This document shows, in pieces, positions 5,825 to 13,137 of a stretch of 20,454 nt of DNA. Position 1 is the stretch's first letter. Every line of letters starts with the position of its first letter. The DNA lies in contig CAZSOQ010000089.1 of NCBI GenBank assembly GCA_964608495.1, forward strand, positions 1-20,454, in the 5' to 3' direction. A model generated the notes under the pieces. That model was given only the letters and a program-made list of their open reading frames with translations. It searched no databases and was not told the origin of the DNA. The translations under genes and the position numbers were made by a program. This stretch comes from JAKORR01 sp964608495 (GTDB taxonomy: Bacteria; Armatimonadota; Zipacnadia; Zipacnadales; FEN-943).

Positions 5825-7114
5825 ATGAACGGCGAGCTCATCGCGGCGTTGGAGCAACTGCATAAAGAGAAGGACATCCCGATGACCTCCCTCATCGAGG
5901 CCATCGAGGCAGCCATGGAGTCCGCCTACCGCAGACATTATGGCGTAAGCGAGGACATACGCTTCGATATTGACCCTAGATCGAAGACCGTTCGCATCAT
6001 CGCTCGCCGCCCAACCCCTGCCCCCGACGGCACCCTCAGCGACGACGGCGAGCCCCTCGTCACCTACGTCGAGCACGAGGTGGACCTCCAGGAGTTCGGC
6101 CGGATCGCCGCACAGACGGCCAAGCAGGTCATCCTGCAGCGCATCCGCGAAGCCGAGCGCGCCGCCGTCTTCGAGGAGTTCAGCCACCGCGTCGGTGAGG
6201 TCGTCACCGGCGAGGTCCAGCGCCGCGACGCCCGCAACGTCTACATGATGATCGACCGCAGCGAGGCACTCCTGCCGGCGTCGGAGCAGATCCCGGGCGA
6301 GGCCTACCGCTTCGGTGACAGGCTCAAGGTCTACATCCTCGAGGTGCGCCGCACCTCCAAGAACCCGCAGATCATCGTGTCTCGCGCTCACCCCAGCCTG
6401 GTGGCCCGCCTGTTCGAGCTGGAGGTCCCCGAGGTCTACGACGGCATCGTCGAGATCCGCGGCATCGCGCGCGAACCCGGCGCCCGCTCCAAGGCGGCCG
6501 TACACTCGCGCGACCCCCAGGTGGACGCCGTGGGCGCTTGTGTGGGCCATCGCGGCAGCCGCGTCCAGGCCATCGTGGACGAGCTTCGGGGCGAGAAGAT
6601 AGACATCGTCCGCTTCAGCGAGGATACCGCCGAGTACCTGAGGAGCGCCCTGTCACCCGCCCGCGTGTCCGAGGTCATCACCAACGAGCCCGAGAAGTCG
6701 GCCATCGTGATCGCCCCGGACAACCAACTGTCCCTCGCCATCGGCCGCCGCGGCCAGAACGTGCGCCTGGCGGCCCAGTTGACGGGCTGGCACATTGACA
6801 TCCACAGCGAGAGCCAGTGGGCGCAGGGCGCGGTTCCCGTCCAGGCCGTGGTCGAGGCCAAGCCCGAGGCGGTGACCGAGCCGGTGGCGGCGCCCGAGCC
6901 CGAGCGGGCCAAGCCCGTCCGCGTCTACGACCTGGCGGCCCAACTCGGCGTGCAGGCCAAGGACCTGGTGGAGATCCTCCAGGAGGAGGGGATTGACGTC
7001 ACGAGCCACGCCAGCACGATCAGTCCGCAGCAGGCGGCCGCGGTCCGGGAGCTGTTGATGGGTGGCGATGCCACCCTCGAGGAGCTAGGGGCTACCGACT
7101 TGGGGCTGGAGTAG
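5825..7114 (+). CDS. nusA: Transcription termination/antitermination factor NusA with a C-terminal IF2_N-like domain
   Basis: 429 residues. The N-terminal RNA-polymerase-binding domain occupies about 1-120, the S1 domain about 124-190, and KH1 and KH2 run to about 345, with GxxG loops at GHRG (241-244) and GRRG (307-310). NusA modulates pausing, intrinsic termination and antitermination. After a Pro/Glu/Ala-rich linker (about 340-362) comes an extra module, residues about 363-415, starting VRVYDLAAQLGVQAKDLVEI. This resembles the IF2_N domain found at the start of translation factor IF-2, not the acidic AR1/AR2 repeats of proteobacterial NusA. The IF-2 gene immediately downstream begins with the same kind of module. 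A good Shine-Dalgarno (AGAGGGGG) precedes the ATG. The protein is likely to control its own operon through the leader terminator. Confidence 0.94.
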   Translation: MNGELIAALEQLHKEKDIPMTSLIEAIEAAMESAYRRHYGVSEDIRFDIDPRSKTVRIIARRPTPAPDGTLSDDGEPLVTYVEHEVDLQEFGRIAAQTAKQVILQRIREAERAAVFEEFSHRVGEVVTGEVQRRDARNVYMMIDRSEALLPASEQIPGEAYRFGDRLKVYILEVRRTSKNPQIIVSRAHPSLVARLFELEVPEVYDGIVEIRGIAREPGARSKAAVHSRDPQVDAVGACVGHRGSRVQAIVDELRGEKIDIVRFSEDTAEYLRSALSPARVSEVITNEPEKSAIVIAPDNQLSLAIGRRGQNVRLAAQLTGWHIDIHSESQWAQGAVPVQAVVEAKPEAVTEPVAAPEPERAKPVRVYDLAAQLGVQAKDLVEILQEEGIDVTSHASTISPQQAAAVRELLMGGDATLEELGATDLGLE

Positions 7115-7156
7115 GCCCTCGCTCTCTTGCGTCCGCGGTAGCCGGAGGTGTTCTGG

Positions 7157-9202
7157 TTGGCTAAGACCCGCGTTTTCCAGCTCGCCAAAGAGCTCGGACT
7201 GCAGAGCCAGGCGCTCATCACCATGCTCGAGCGGCTGGGCGCGGCCGGTGTGACGCCCGCCTCTCCCGTGGATGAGGAGACCGCCGTGGCCGTGCGCGAG
7301 CTGCTGCAGGAACAGATCGCCAAGGCCCAGGCCGAACGCGAGGCCGAACGGGTCGTGGGCGAGGTCGGGAAGGCCGAGCCCGTGGCGGCCGCCGGCGAGC
7401 CCGCCGTCGCAACGCCCGGCGAAGTCAAGGAGGAGCCCAAGCCCGGGGCGCCCGAGGAGAAGCGTGAGGAGAAGGAGCCCGAGCCCGAGCGCGTCCTTCC
7501 GCGCCGGCCGTCCTACTTCGATCAGGACATGCTGCGGCTCGATCGCCAGCTGGAGCTGCTTGCCGAGGAAGTCGTGCCTGAGGAGGCCCGCAAGCCCAGG
7601 GCCAGTCTGCGCCATCTCATCGAGCGCCCCAAGGGCGAGCGCCCGCCCCAGGCCGTGGACGTCCCGCCCGTCGTCACCGTCCTCGGACACGTGGACCACG
7701 GCAAGACCACGCTGCTCGACGCCATCCGCCACACCCAGGTCACCGCCGCGGAGGACGGGGGCATCACGCAGCACATCGGAGCCTCCGAGGTGGTCTTCCG
7801 CGGCAAGCCGATCTGCTTCTTGGACACCCCCGGCCACGCGGCCTTCACTCAGCTCCGCGCCCGCGGCGCCCAGGTGACCGACATCGCCGTCCTCATCGTG
7901 GCCGCCGACGACGGCGTCATGCCTCAGACCCTCGAGGCCCTCAGCCACGCCAAGGCCGCCGGCGTGCCGATCATCGTCGCCATCAACAAGGTGGACCTGC
8001 CCGACGCCAACCCCGACCGCGTCCGACAGCAGCTTTCCGATCACGGCCTCATCCCCGAGGCCTGGGGCGGCGAGACGGTCATGGTCGAGGTCTCGGCCCT
8101 GCGCGGCGAGGGCCTGGACGACCTGCTGGATATGATCCTCGTCGTCGCCGAGATGGAGGAGCTCTGGGCCGACCCCGAGGCCAAGTTCTCCGGCGTCGTC
8201 GTCGAGGCCATGGTGGACTCCTCCAGGGGCGCCGTGGCCACGGTCCTCACCCGCAGCGGCACCCTGCACATCGGCGACGTGCTTCTCTGCGGCACCGGCC
8301 ACGGCCGTGTCCGCCGCGTCAACGACTGGCGGGGCGAGGCGCTGGACGAGGCCGGCCCCGGCCGGGCGGTCGAGATCATCGGCCTCAACGAGGTCCCCGA
8401 GCCCGGCGCTCTTGTCGAGCGCCCCGAGAGCGTGCGGGAGGCCCGCCGAGTGGCCGAGGGGCGCCGCGATACCGAGAGGGTCGAGGAGCACGAGCGGCTG
8501 GCGCGCCGGCGCGTCGCCGGAATCTACGCCGAGCTGACTGCGCAGTCGCGCAAGGTGCTCCGTGCCGTCATCAAGGCCGATGTCTGGGGCTCCGCCGAGG
8601 CCCTGGTGGACGCCGTCCATAGCCTGGCCGAGGCCAGCGACGAGCTCGACGTGGACATCCTGCACATGGGCGTTGGCGACGTCTCCGAGTCCGACGTTTC
8701 CCTGGCCGTGGCCTCCGATGCCTCCATCATCGCCTTCCGCGTCGGCGTCCCGGGTGCCATCCGGCAGATCGCCGACGACGAGGGCGTCGTGATCCGCGAG
8801 TACCAGGTCATCTACGAGGCCCTGGACGTTATTCGCGCCGAGATGGAGGGCATGTTGGCCTCGACCTACCGCGAGGACCGCATCGGTCGGGCCGAAGTGC
8901 TGCAGGTGTTCTCCGTGCGCGGCTATAGCACCGTCGGCGGCTGCCGGATCGTCGAGGGCAGGCTCCAGCGCGGCGCCATCCTGGTCGTCAGGCGCAACCG
9001 CGACGAGGTCTTCCGAGGCACCATCGATTCCCTCCGTCACTTCGACCGCGATGTCGAGACCCTCGACGCCCCCAGCGAGTGCGGTGTGGGATCCTCCGAC
9101 TGGAACCAGTGGCGGGAGGGCGATGTGGTGGAGGCCTGGACAAGCACCGAGATCCGCCCGACCCTCAAGGTTCAGCAAGCCGATCACGGCGCGCCGTCCT
9201 AG
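7157..9202 (+). CDS. infB: Translation initiation factor IF-2
   Basis: 681 residues from TTG at 7157. GGAGG at 7144-7148 fits that start (8 nt) and would overlap the alternative GTG at 7148; the resulting AKTRVFQLAKEL is the normal beginning of an IF2_N domain. One IF2_N module (about 1-50) is followed by a short charged Glu/Ala/Pro linker, then the GTPase domain: G1 GHVDHGKT (177-184), GGITQHIGA switch I, G3 DTPGH (223-227) and G4 NKVD (277-280). Domain II, a linker helix and the C-terminal domain with SECGV follow. IF-2 brings initiator fMet-tRNA to the 30S subunit and promotes 50S joining. The N-terminal region is short compared with enterobacterial IF-2. It lies 42 nt after nusA; ylxR, often found between them, is absent. 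Confidence 0.96.
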   Translation: MAKTRVFQLAKELGLQSQALITMLERLGAAGVTPASPVDEETAVAVRELLQEQIAKAQAEREAERVVGEVGKAEPVAAAGEPAVATPGEVKEEPKPGAPEEKREEKEPEPERVLPRRPSYFDQDMLRLDRQLELLAEEVVPEEARKPRASLRHLIERPKGERPPQAVDVPPVVTVLGHVDHGKTTLLDAIRHTQVTAAEDGGITQHIGASEVVFRGKPICFLDTPGHAAFTQLRARGAQVTDIAVLIVAADDGVMPQTLEALSHAKAAGVPIIVAINKVDLPDANPDRVRQQLSDHGLIPEAWGGETVMVEVSALRGEGLDDLLDMILVVAEMEELWADPEAKFSGVVVEAMVDSSRGAVATVLTRSGTLHIGDVLLCGTGHGRVRRVNDWRGEALDEAGPGRAVEIIGLNEVPEPGALVERPESVREARRVAEGRRDTERVEEHERLARRRVAGIYAELTAQSRKVLRAVIKADVWGSAEALVDAVHSLAEASDELDVDILHMGVGDVSESDVSLAVASDASIIAFRVGVPGAIRQIADDEGVVIREYQVIYEALDVIRAEMEGMLASTYREDRIGRAEVLQVFSVRGYSTVGGCRIVEGRLQRGAILVVRRNRDEVFRGTIDSLRHFDRDVETLDAPSECGVGSSDWNQWREGDVVEAWTSTEIRPTLKVQQADHGAPS

Positions 9203-9262
9203 GCCCCGCCTCCTTCGCCGGCTCGCCGCTTTGCCCGCTCGTCGTGGTGGACGGGAGGTAAC

Positions 9263-9556
9263 ATGCAACCGCACGTCGGCCTTCTTGTGGTCGATCTGCA
9301 TATCCCTGACGCTGTTACCCTCAAGGACAAGCGCCAGGTCGTCCGCAGCCTGCTCGACCGTGCCGCTTCCCGCTTCAACGTATCCGTCGCCGAGATTGAC
9401 CACCTGGACACCTGCCAGCGCGCCCTGCTGGCCTTTGCCTGCGTGGCTAACGAGCCCCGGCACGTCCACAGGGTCCTCGCGGGCGTCTGCAGGTCCGTCG
9501 AGAGCGAGGCCCGAGCCGAGGTGCTTGACGCCACCCTCGAGGTGGCTGTGCTCTGA
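9263..9556 (+). CDS. ylxP: DUF503 family protein YlxP
   Basis: 97 residues, the usual size of this small conserved family. The start HVGLLVVDLHIPDAVTLKDK and the segment VVRSLLDRAASRFNVSVAEI fit DUF503, including the invariant LKDKR-type stretch, and the C-terminal strand EVLDATLEVAVL is typical. Members form a ferredoxin-like fold and are nearly always encoded between infB and rbfA, as here. A role in ribosome assembly or RNA binding has been suggested from this context; the biochemical function is not firmly established. GGGAGGT at 9253-9259 provides the Shine-Dalgarno close to the ATG. Confidence 0.92.
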   Translation: MQPHVGLLVVDLHIPDAVTLKDKRQVVRSLLDRAASRFNVSVAEIDHLDTCQRALLAFACVANEPRHVHRVLAGVCRSVESEARAEVLDATLEVAVL

Positions 9557-9587
9557 CCCGCGGTCGTCCAGGAGTGCGAGAGGCACC

Positions 9588-10046
9588 ATGCCTACCGAGA
9601 GACAGAGGCGCCTGGGAGAGCTCTTCCGGGCCGAGATAAGCGACATCCTGCTGCGCGAGGTCCGCGACCCCGGCATCCGCGGCCTGGTCACCCTCACCGG
9701 CGTCCGCGTCGCCGCCGACCTCGCCACCGCCGTCGTCTTCGCCAGCGTCTACGGCAAGCCCGAGGACGCCAAGACCACGCTGGAGGCCCTCCAGCGCACG
9801 GCGCCCTTCATCCGGGCCCTGCTGCGCGACCGCCTGCACCTGCGCCGTATTCCCCAGATCGTCTTCCGGCTGGACGAAACCCCGGCCCGAGCCCAGCGCA
9901 TCGAGGAGGCCCTTCGCCACCTTCACGAGAACGAGACCCCCGCCGGGGAGGCCGAGGAAGGCGACGAAGCCGGGGACGCCGAGCAGCCCGAAACCCCCGA
10001 CGGCGGGGCCGCGAGCGACCTGGGCACTCTGCCCCTCGAGCCCTGA
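9588..10046 (+). CDS. rbfA: 30S ribosome-binding factor RbfA
   Basis: 152 residues from the ATG at 9588, which begins PTERQRRLGELFRAEISDIL, the classical RbfA N-terminus. The frame is open further upstream but only as a shadow of infB and ylxP. The KH-like core includes VRDPGI, VTLTGVRVAADLATAVVF and the C-terminal helix with IPQIVFRLDET. RbfA binds immature 30S subunits and helps 16S rRNA 5' end maturation and cold adaptation. The tail after about residue 115 is an acidic, Pro/Gly-rich extension (many Glu, Asp) longer than in most homologues and probably disordered. GAGAGG at 9578-9583 precedes the start. The following gene begins 113 nt later. Confidence 0.94.
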   Translation: MPTERQRRLGELFRAEISDILLREVRDPGIRGLVTLTGVRVAADLATAVVFASVYGKPEDAKTTLEALQRTAPFIRALLRDRLHLRRIPQIVFRLDETPARAQRIEEALRHLHENETPAGEAEEGDEAGDAEQPETPDGGAASDLGTLPLEP

Positions 10047-10159
10047 CCCCCGCTGGCCTCGGACCGTGCCGGGGAGGGTGGCGCCGCCTCGCGCCGAAGC
10101 CGGGCCTGTGGCAGCACAAGCCAGGAGGAAGTGACCCGAACCGCGGGCGCACGAGCGAT

Positions 10160-11071
10160 ATGAAGCCAGTCTCGGCAATCCTGAACGTTCTGAAGCCACC
10201 AGGCATGACGTCCCACGACGTCGTTGACTGCCTCCGCCAGATCACCAACCAGCGGCGCGTGGGCCACGCCGGCACCCTCGACCCCGCCGCCACCGGCGTC
10301 CTTCTGGTCATGGCCGGGCGCCCCACCCGTCTCTCCCGCTACCTCACCGACTACGACAAGCGCTACCGCTTCGAGCTCACCTTCGGGCTCGCCACGGACA
10401 CCGGCGACGCCGACGGCGAGACCGTCGCCGAGGCCGACGCCTCCGGGCTCACCGAGCAGCAGGTCCGAGACGCCGTGGCCGGCCTCAGGGGCATCCTGCG
10501 GATGAAGCCCCACCGCTTCTCGGCGGCCAAGGTGGACGGCCGCAAGGCCTACGAGCTGGCGCGCCAGGGCGAGGAGCCCGAGCTCGAGGAGCGCGCCGTG
10601 GTCATCCACGAAGTGCGCCTGCTCTACTTCACCCCCGGGCCGCGCGCCACCGGCTTCTTCGAGGTCCACTGCGGCAAGGGCACCTACGTGCGCTCCCTGG
10701 CCGAGACCATCGGGCAGCGCGTGGGCAATTGCGCCGTCGCGTCCTTCGTCTTGCGCACCCAGATCGGGCCCTTCTCGGTCAACGACTCCCACGCCCTCGA
10801 AGAGCTGCAGGAGCTGGCCCAGCAGCAACGGCTCGGCGACGCGGCGCTGCGCCCGGCCGAGGCCCTGGCCGGCTACCCGGCCGTGACGGTGACGCCCGAC
10901 CAGGCGCGTCTGCTCATCCACGGCAACCCGATCCCGCTGCAGGGCACTCACCACGCGGGCGAGGTCCTCGCCGCCTACGATACCGGCGGCGACCTCGTGG
11001 CCATGGGCGAAGTGCGCGGCCAGCGCCCGCAGGTCCTGCAGCCTCGAACCGTGGTCTGCGGGGGTCGCTGA
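10160..11071 (+). CDS. truB: tRNA pseudouridine(55) synthase TruB
   Basis: 303 residues. It begins ILNVLKPPGMTSHDVV and has the catalytic motif GHAGTLDP with nucleophile D41. Further conserved parts are YDKRYRFELTFG, the RMKPHRFSAAKVDGRKAYELAR-type segment and GTYVRSLAETIG. The C-terminal part (about 230-303) is a PUA-like RNA-binding domain. TruB converts U55 of the T-loop of nearly all tRNAs to pseudouridine. The start is well placed by homology, but no good Shine-Dalgarno is close: GGAGG at 10124-10128 is 31 nt away, and no in-frame start codon lies nearer to it. The 113-nt gap to rbfA holds no DHH-family nrnA/recJ-like gene, which is frequent at this position in other bacteria. Confidence 0.95.
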   Translation: MKPVSAILNVLKPPGMTSHDVVDCLRQITNQRRVGHAGTLDPAATGVLLVMAGRPTRLSRYLTDYDKRYRFELTFGLATDTGDADGETVAEADASGLTEQQVRDAVAGLRGILRMKPHRFSAAKVDGRKAYELARQGEEPELEERAVVIHEVRLLYFTPGPRATGFFEVHCGKGTYVRSLAETIGQRVGNCAVASFVLRTQIGPFSVNDSHALEELQELAQQQRLGDAALRPAEALAGYPAVTVTPDQARLLIHGNPIPLQGTHHAGEVLAAYDTGGDLVAMGEVRGQRPQVLQPRTVVCGGR

Positions 11072-11074
11072 GCC

Positions 11075-12070
11075 GTGCGCGTCTTCCACTGGCCGGACGG
11101 GCCCAGACCCCCGGCTGGCGAGCGTCTCCTGGCCGTCGGTGCCTTCGACGGGTTGCACCTGGGCCACCGGCACGTCATCGAGCAGCTCATCGGCGATGCC
11201 CGCCGGCGCGCCTGGCTGGCCTGTCTGGTGACCTTCGAGCCGCTCCCGGCCCAGGTCTTCGCCTCCGACCCGCCGCACAATCTTCGGCTCACCACCGGCC
11301 CCGAACGCCTCGACCTGCTCGCCCGCCTGGGCCTGGACGAGGTCTGCGTGCTCGACTTCGCGCGCCCGGAGCTACGGGCCCTGACCGCCGAGGCCTTCCT
11401 ACGCGAGATCGCGGTGGGATGGCTCGCCGCCACGGGCCTCCTGGGCTCCGCCAGCCACACCATGGGCAGTGACCAGCGGCCCTGGCCCGTCCTCGCCGAG
11501 CTGGCCCGAGCCGCCGGGCTCGAGGTATTCGACGTCGGCCCCGTGACTCTCTCGTCCACCCTCATATCCTCGACCCGTATCCGGCAGTTGGTGTGGCAGG
11601 GGCGCGTCAGCGAGGCCGCGGAGCTCATCGGCAGGGACTACACGGCCGCCGGGCCCGTCGTCGGCGGCACGGGCACCGGCCGCACCATCGGCTTCCCCAC
11701 GCTCAACCTCGACCTGTCGCCCGACAAGCTGCTCCCCGCCAACGGCGTGTATGCCGGCTGGGCGGCAGGCGACGTCCTGGGCCCCGGGCCGCTCACCGTT
11801 CCCCTCGCCGGCCGCGCCTGGCCGGCGGCCACCAACATCGGTACCTGCCCGACGCGCGCGGCCGGGCCCGCCGCGGCCGACCGGACCGTCGAGGCCTTCC
11901 TTCTCGACTGGCACGGGGACGCGGCCGGCGAGCCGGTGCTCCTGGGCTTCACCCAGCGGCTGCGTTCCGAGCAGCCCTTCCCTGACCTGCGGGCCCTGCG
12001 CGACCAGATCGCGCGCGATGTCCTTCGCACCGGCGAGATCGCCGCCCGCCGCTACGCCCCGCGCGCCTGA
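11075..12070 (+). CDS. ribF: Bifunctional riboflavin kinase/FAD synthetase RibF
   Basis: 331 residues with a GTG start 3 nt after the truB stop, so translation is probably coupled. The N-terminal FMN adenylyltransferase half has GAFDGLHLGH (H28, H31), VTFEPLPAQVF, LGLDEVCVLDF, EAFLREI and ISSTRIR (164-170). The C-terminal riboflavin kinase half has GTGRTIGFPTLNL, NGVYAG, NIGTCPT and VEAFLLDW, whose glutamate is the expected catalytic base. The product makes FMN and then FAD. The segment expected to read roughly G-x-D-F-x-F-G-x-x-R-x-G-D is degenerate here (LLGSASHTMGSDQRPWP, residues 122-138), so adenylyltransferase activity may be altered. The truB-ribF order is common; rpsO, often next, is not present. 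Confidence 0.93.
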   Translation: MRVFHWPDGPRPPAGERLLAVGAFDGLHLGHRHVIEQLIGDARRRAWLACLVTFEPLPAQVFASDPPHNLRLTTGPERLDLLARLGLDEVCVLDFARPELRALTAEAFLREIAVGWLAATGLLGSASHTMGSDQRPWPVLAELARAAGLEVFDVGPVTLSSTLISSTRIRQLVWQGRVSEAAELIGRDYTAAGPVVGGTGTGRTIGFPTLNLDLSPDKLLPANGVYAGWAAGDVLGPGPLTVPLAGRAWPAATNIGTCPTRAAGPAAADRTVEAFLLDWHGDAAGEPVLLGFTQRLRSEQPFPDLRALRDQIARDVLRTGEIAARRYAPRA

Positions 12071-12133
12071 CCGCCTTTCGTCCAGCCCACAAGGACCCAC
12101 GCCCCCGGCCTCGAATTACCCTTAGCGAGGGCC

Positions 12134-13087
12134 ATGCAAGTCTCCCTGTGCCTGGTGAGCTACAACTGCCGCGAGGAGCTGCTGCGCTGCCTCCGCTCCA
12201 TCGAGGACCACGGCGCCAGCGTGCAGCACGAGGTCATCATTGTTGACAACGCGTCCGACGACGGCTCGGCCGAGGCGGCGGGGCGAGCCCTCCCCTCGGC
12301 GCGGGTGCTGCGCAACTCCGAGAACCGGGGCTTCGCGGCGGCCGTCAACCAGGCCGTGCGCCTGGCCAGCGGGAGCCTGCTGCTTCTCCTCAACCCCGAC
12401 TGTGAGCTCACGCCCGGCGCGCTCGAGCACCTCTGGCGCTTCCTGCACGACCGCCCCTGGGTGGGAGCCTGCGGCCCGCGCCTGGTGGACGGCGACGGCA
12501 AGGTCCTGCGTTCCTGCCGCCGCTTCCCGTCGCTGTGGACCGTGGCGTGCGAGGCGCTGGGCCTATCGCGGCTCTTGCCGCGCACCCGGCTCTTCGGCGC
12601 CTACGAGCTGGGCTGGTGGTCCTACGACGACACGCGCGGGGTGGACTGGCTCAGCGGTGCTGCCCTGGCGATACCGCGCCACGTGTGGGACCTGATCGGG
12701 CCGCTGGACGAGGGTTTCTTCATCTACGCCGAGGAGCTGGACTGGCTGCGCCGGCTGCAGCAGGCGCGGCTGGAATGCTGGTATGTGCACGAGGCCACGC
12801 TGGTGCACTACAACGGGCGAAGCTGGGGCGAGGCGGGCCTTGCGCGGGCGCTGTGGTCCCACTGGAGCCTGTGGCGTTACTTCGCCAAGCACCACGGCCG
12901 TCTCGACGCTCTCGCGGTGCGGGCGCTCACGGCGCTGGGAGCCGCGGTGCGGGCTTTCGCCTGGCTGCTGGCGGGCACTGTCCCGTCGCTGCGCGAGCGC
13001 GCCCTTGCCCGTGCCTATCTCCACGGCCAGGTGCTCCGCCAGTGCCTGACGGGGGTGCGTCCGGCGCCTCCGGGGACGGCCGCGTGA
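12134..13087 (+). CDS. Family 2 glycosyltransferase (rhamnosyltransferase-like)
   Basis: 317 residues with a GT-A fold. The N-terminus has VSLCLVSYN, then IIVDNASDDGS (35-45), NRGFAAAVNQAV (64-75) and LLNPDCEL (85-92), in which NPDCE takes the place of the metal-binding DxD. Near residues 198-209 IYAEELDWLRRL corresponds to the acceptor/catalytic ED motif, and VHYNGRSWG follows. These features fit the GT2 group that adds rhamnose or other sugars to cell-surface polysaccharides; donor and acceptor are unknown. A hydrophobic stretch near the C-terminus (about 265-290) may associate with the membrane. It begins 63 nt after ribF and may be the tail of that transcript or the first gene of the secreted-protein group. 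Confidence 0.85.
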   Translation: MQVSLCLVSYNCREELLRCLRSIEDHGASVQHEVIIVDNASDDGSAEAAGRALPSARVLRNSENRGFAAAVNQAVRLASGSLLLLLNPDCELTPGALEHLWRFLHDRPWVGACGPRLVDGDGKVLRSCRRFPSLWTVACEALGLSRLLPRTRLFGAYELGWWSYDDTRGVDWLSGAALAIPRHVWDLIGPLDEGFFIYAEELDWLRRLQQARLECWYVHEATLVHYNGRSWGEAGLARALWSHWSLWRYFAKHHGRLDALAVRALTALGAAVRAFAWLLAGTVPSLRERALARAYLHGQVLRQCLTGVRPAPPGTAA

Positions 13088-13137
13088 CGCCCGGAGCCCT
13101 GTCCCGGCGCTCATCCCGTGTCTGCGGAGGGAGGCCA

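Noticed and set aside
7085..9727. 880-residue open frame on the minus strand opposite infB
   Set aside because: It is the antisense shadow of a strongly GC3-biased gene; the translation is low complexity (Gly, Leu, Asp, His rich), and infB on the other strand is unmistakable.
10131..10163. Short GTG-initiated ORF overlapping the truB start as ATGA
   Set aside because: Only ten codons, and the GGAGG is just 2 nt from the GTG, too close for initiation.
9923..11278. 451-residue minus-strand frame opposite truB and ribF
   Set aside because: Antisense shadow crossing two well-supported genes.
12535..13137. Long N-terminal extension of the propeller protein
   Set aside because: It runs through the glycosyltransferase gene in another frame, while a signal peptide and Shine-Dalgarno mark 13138 as the start.
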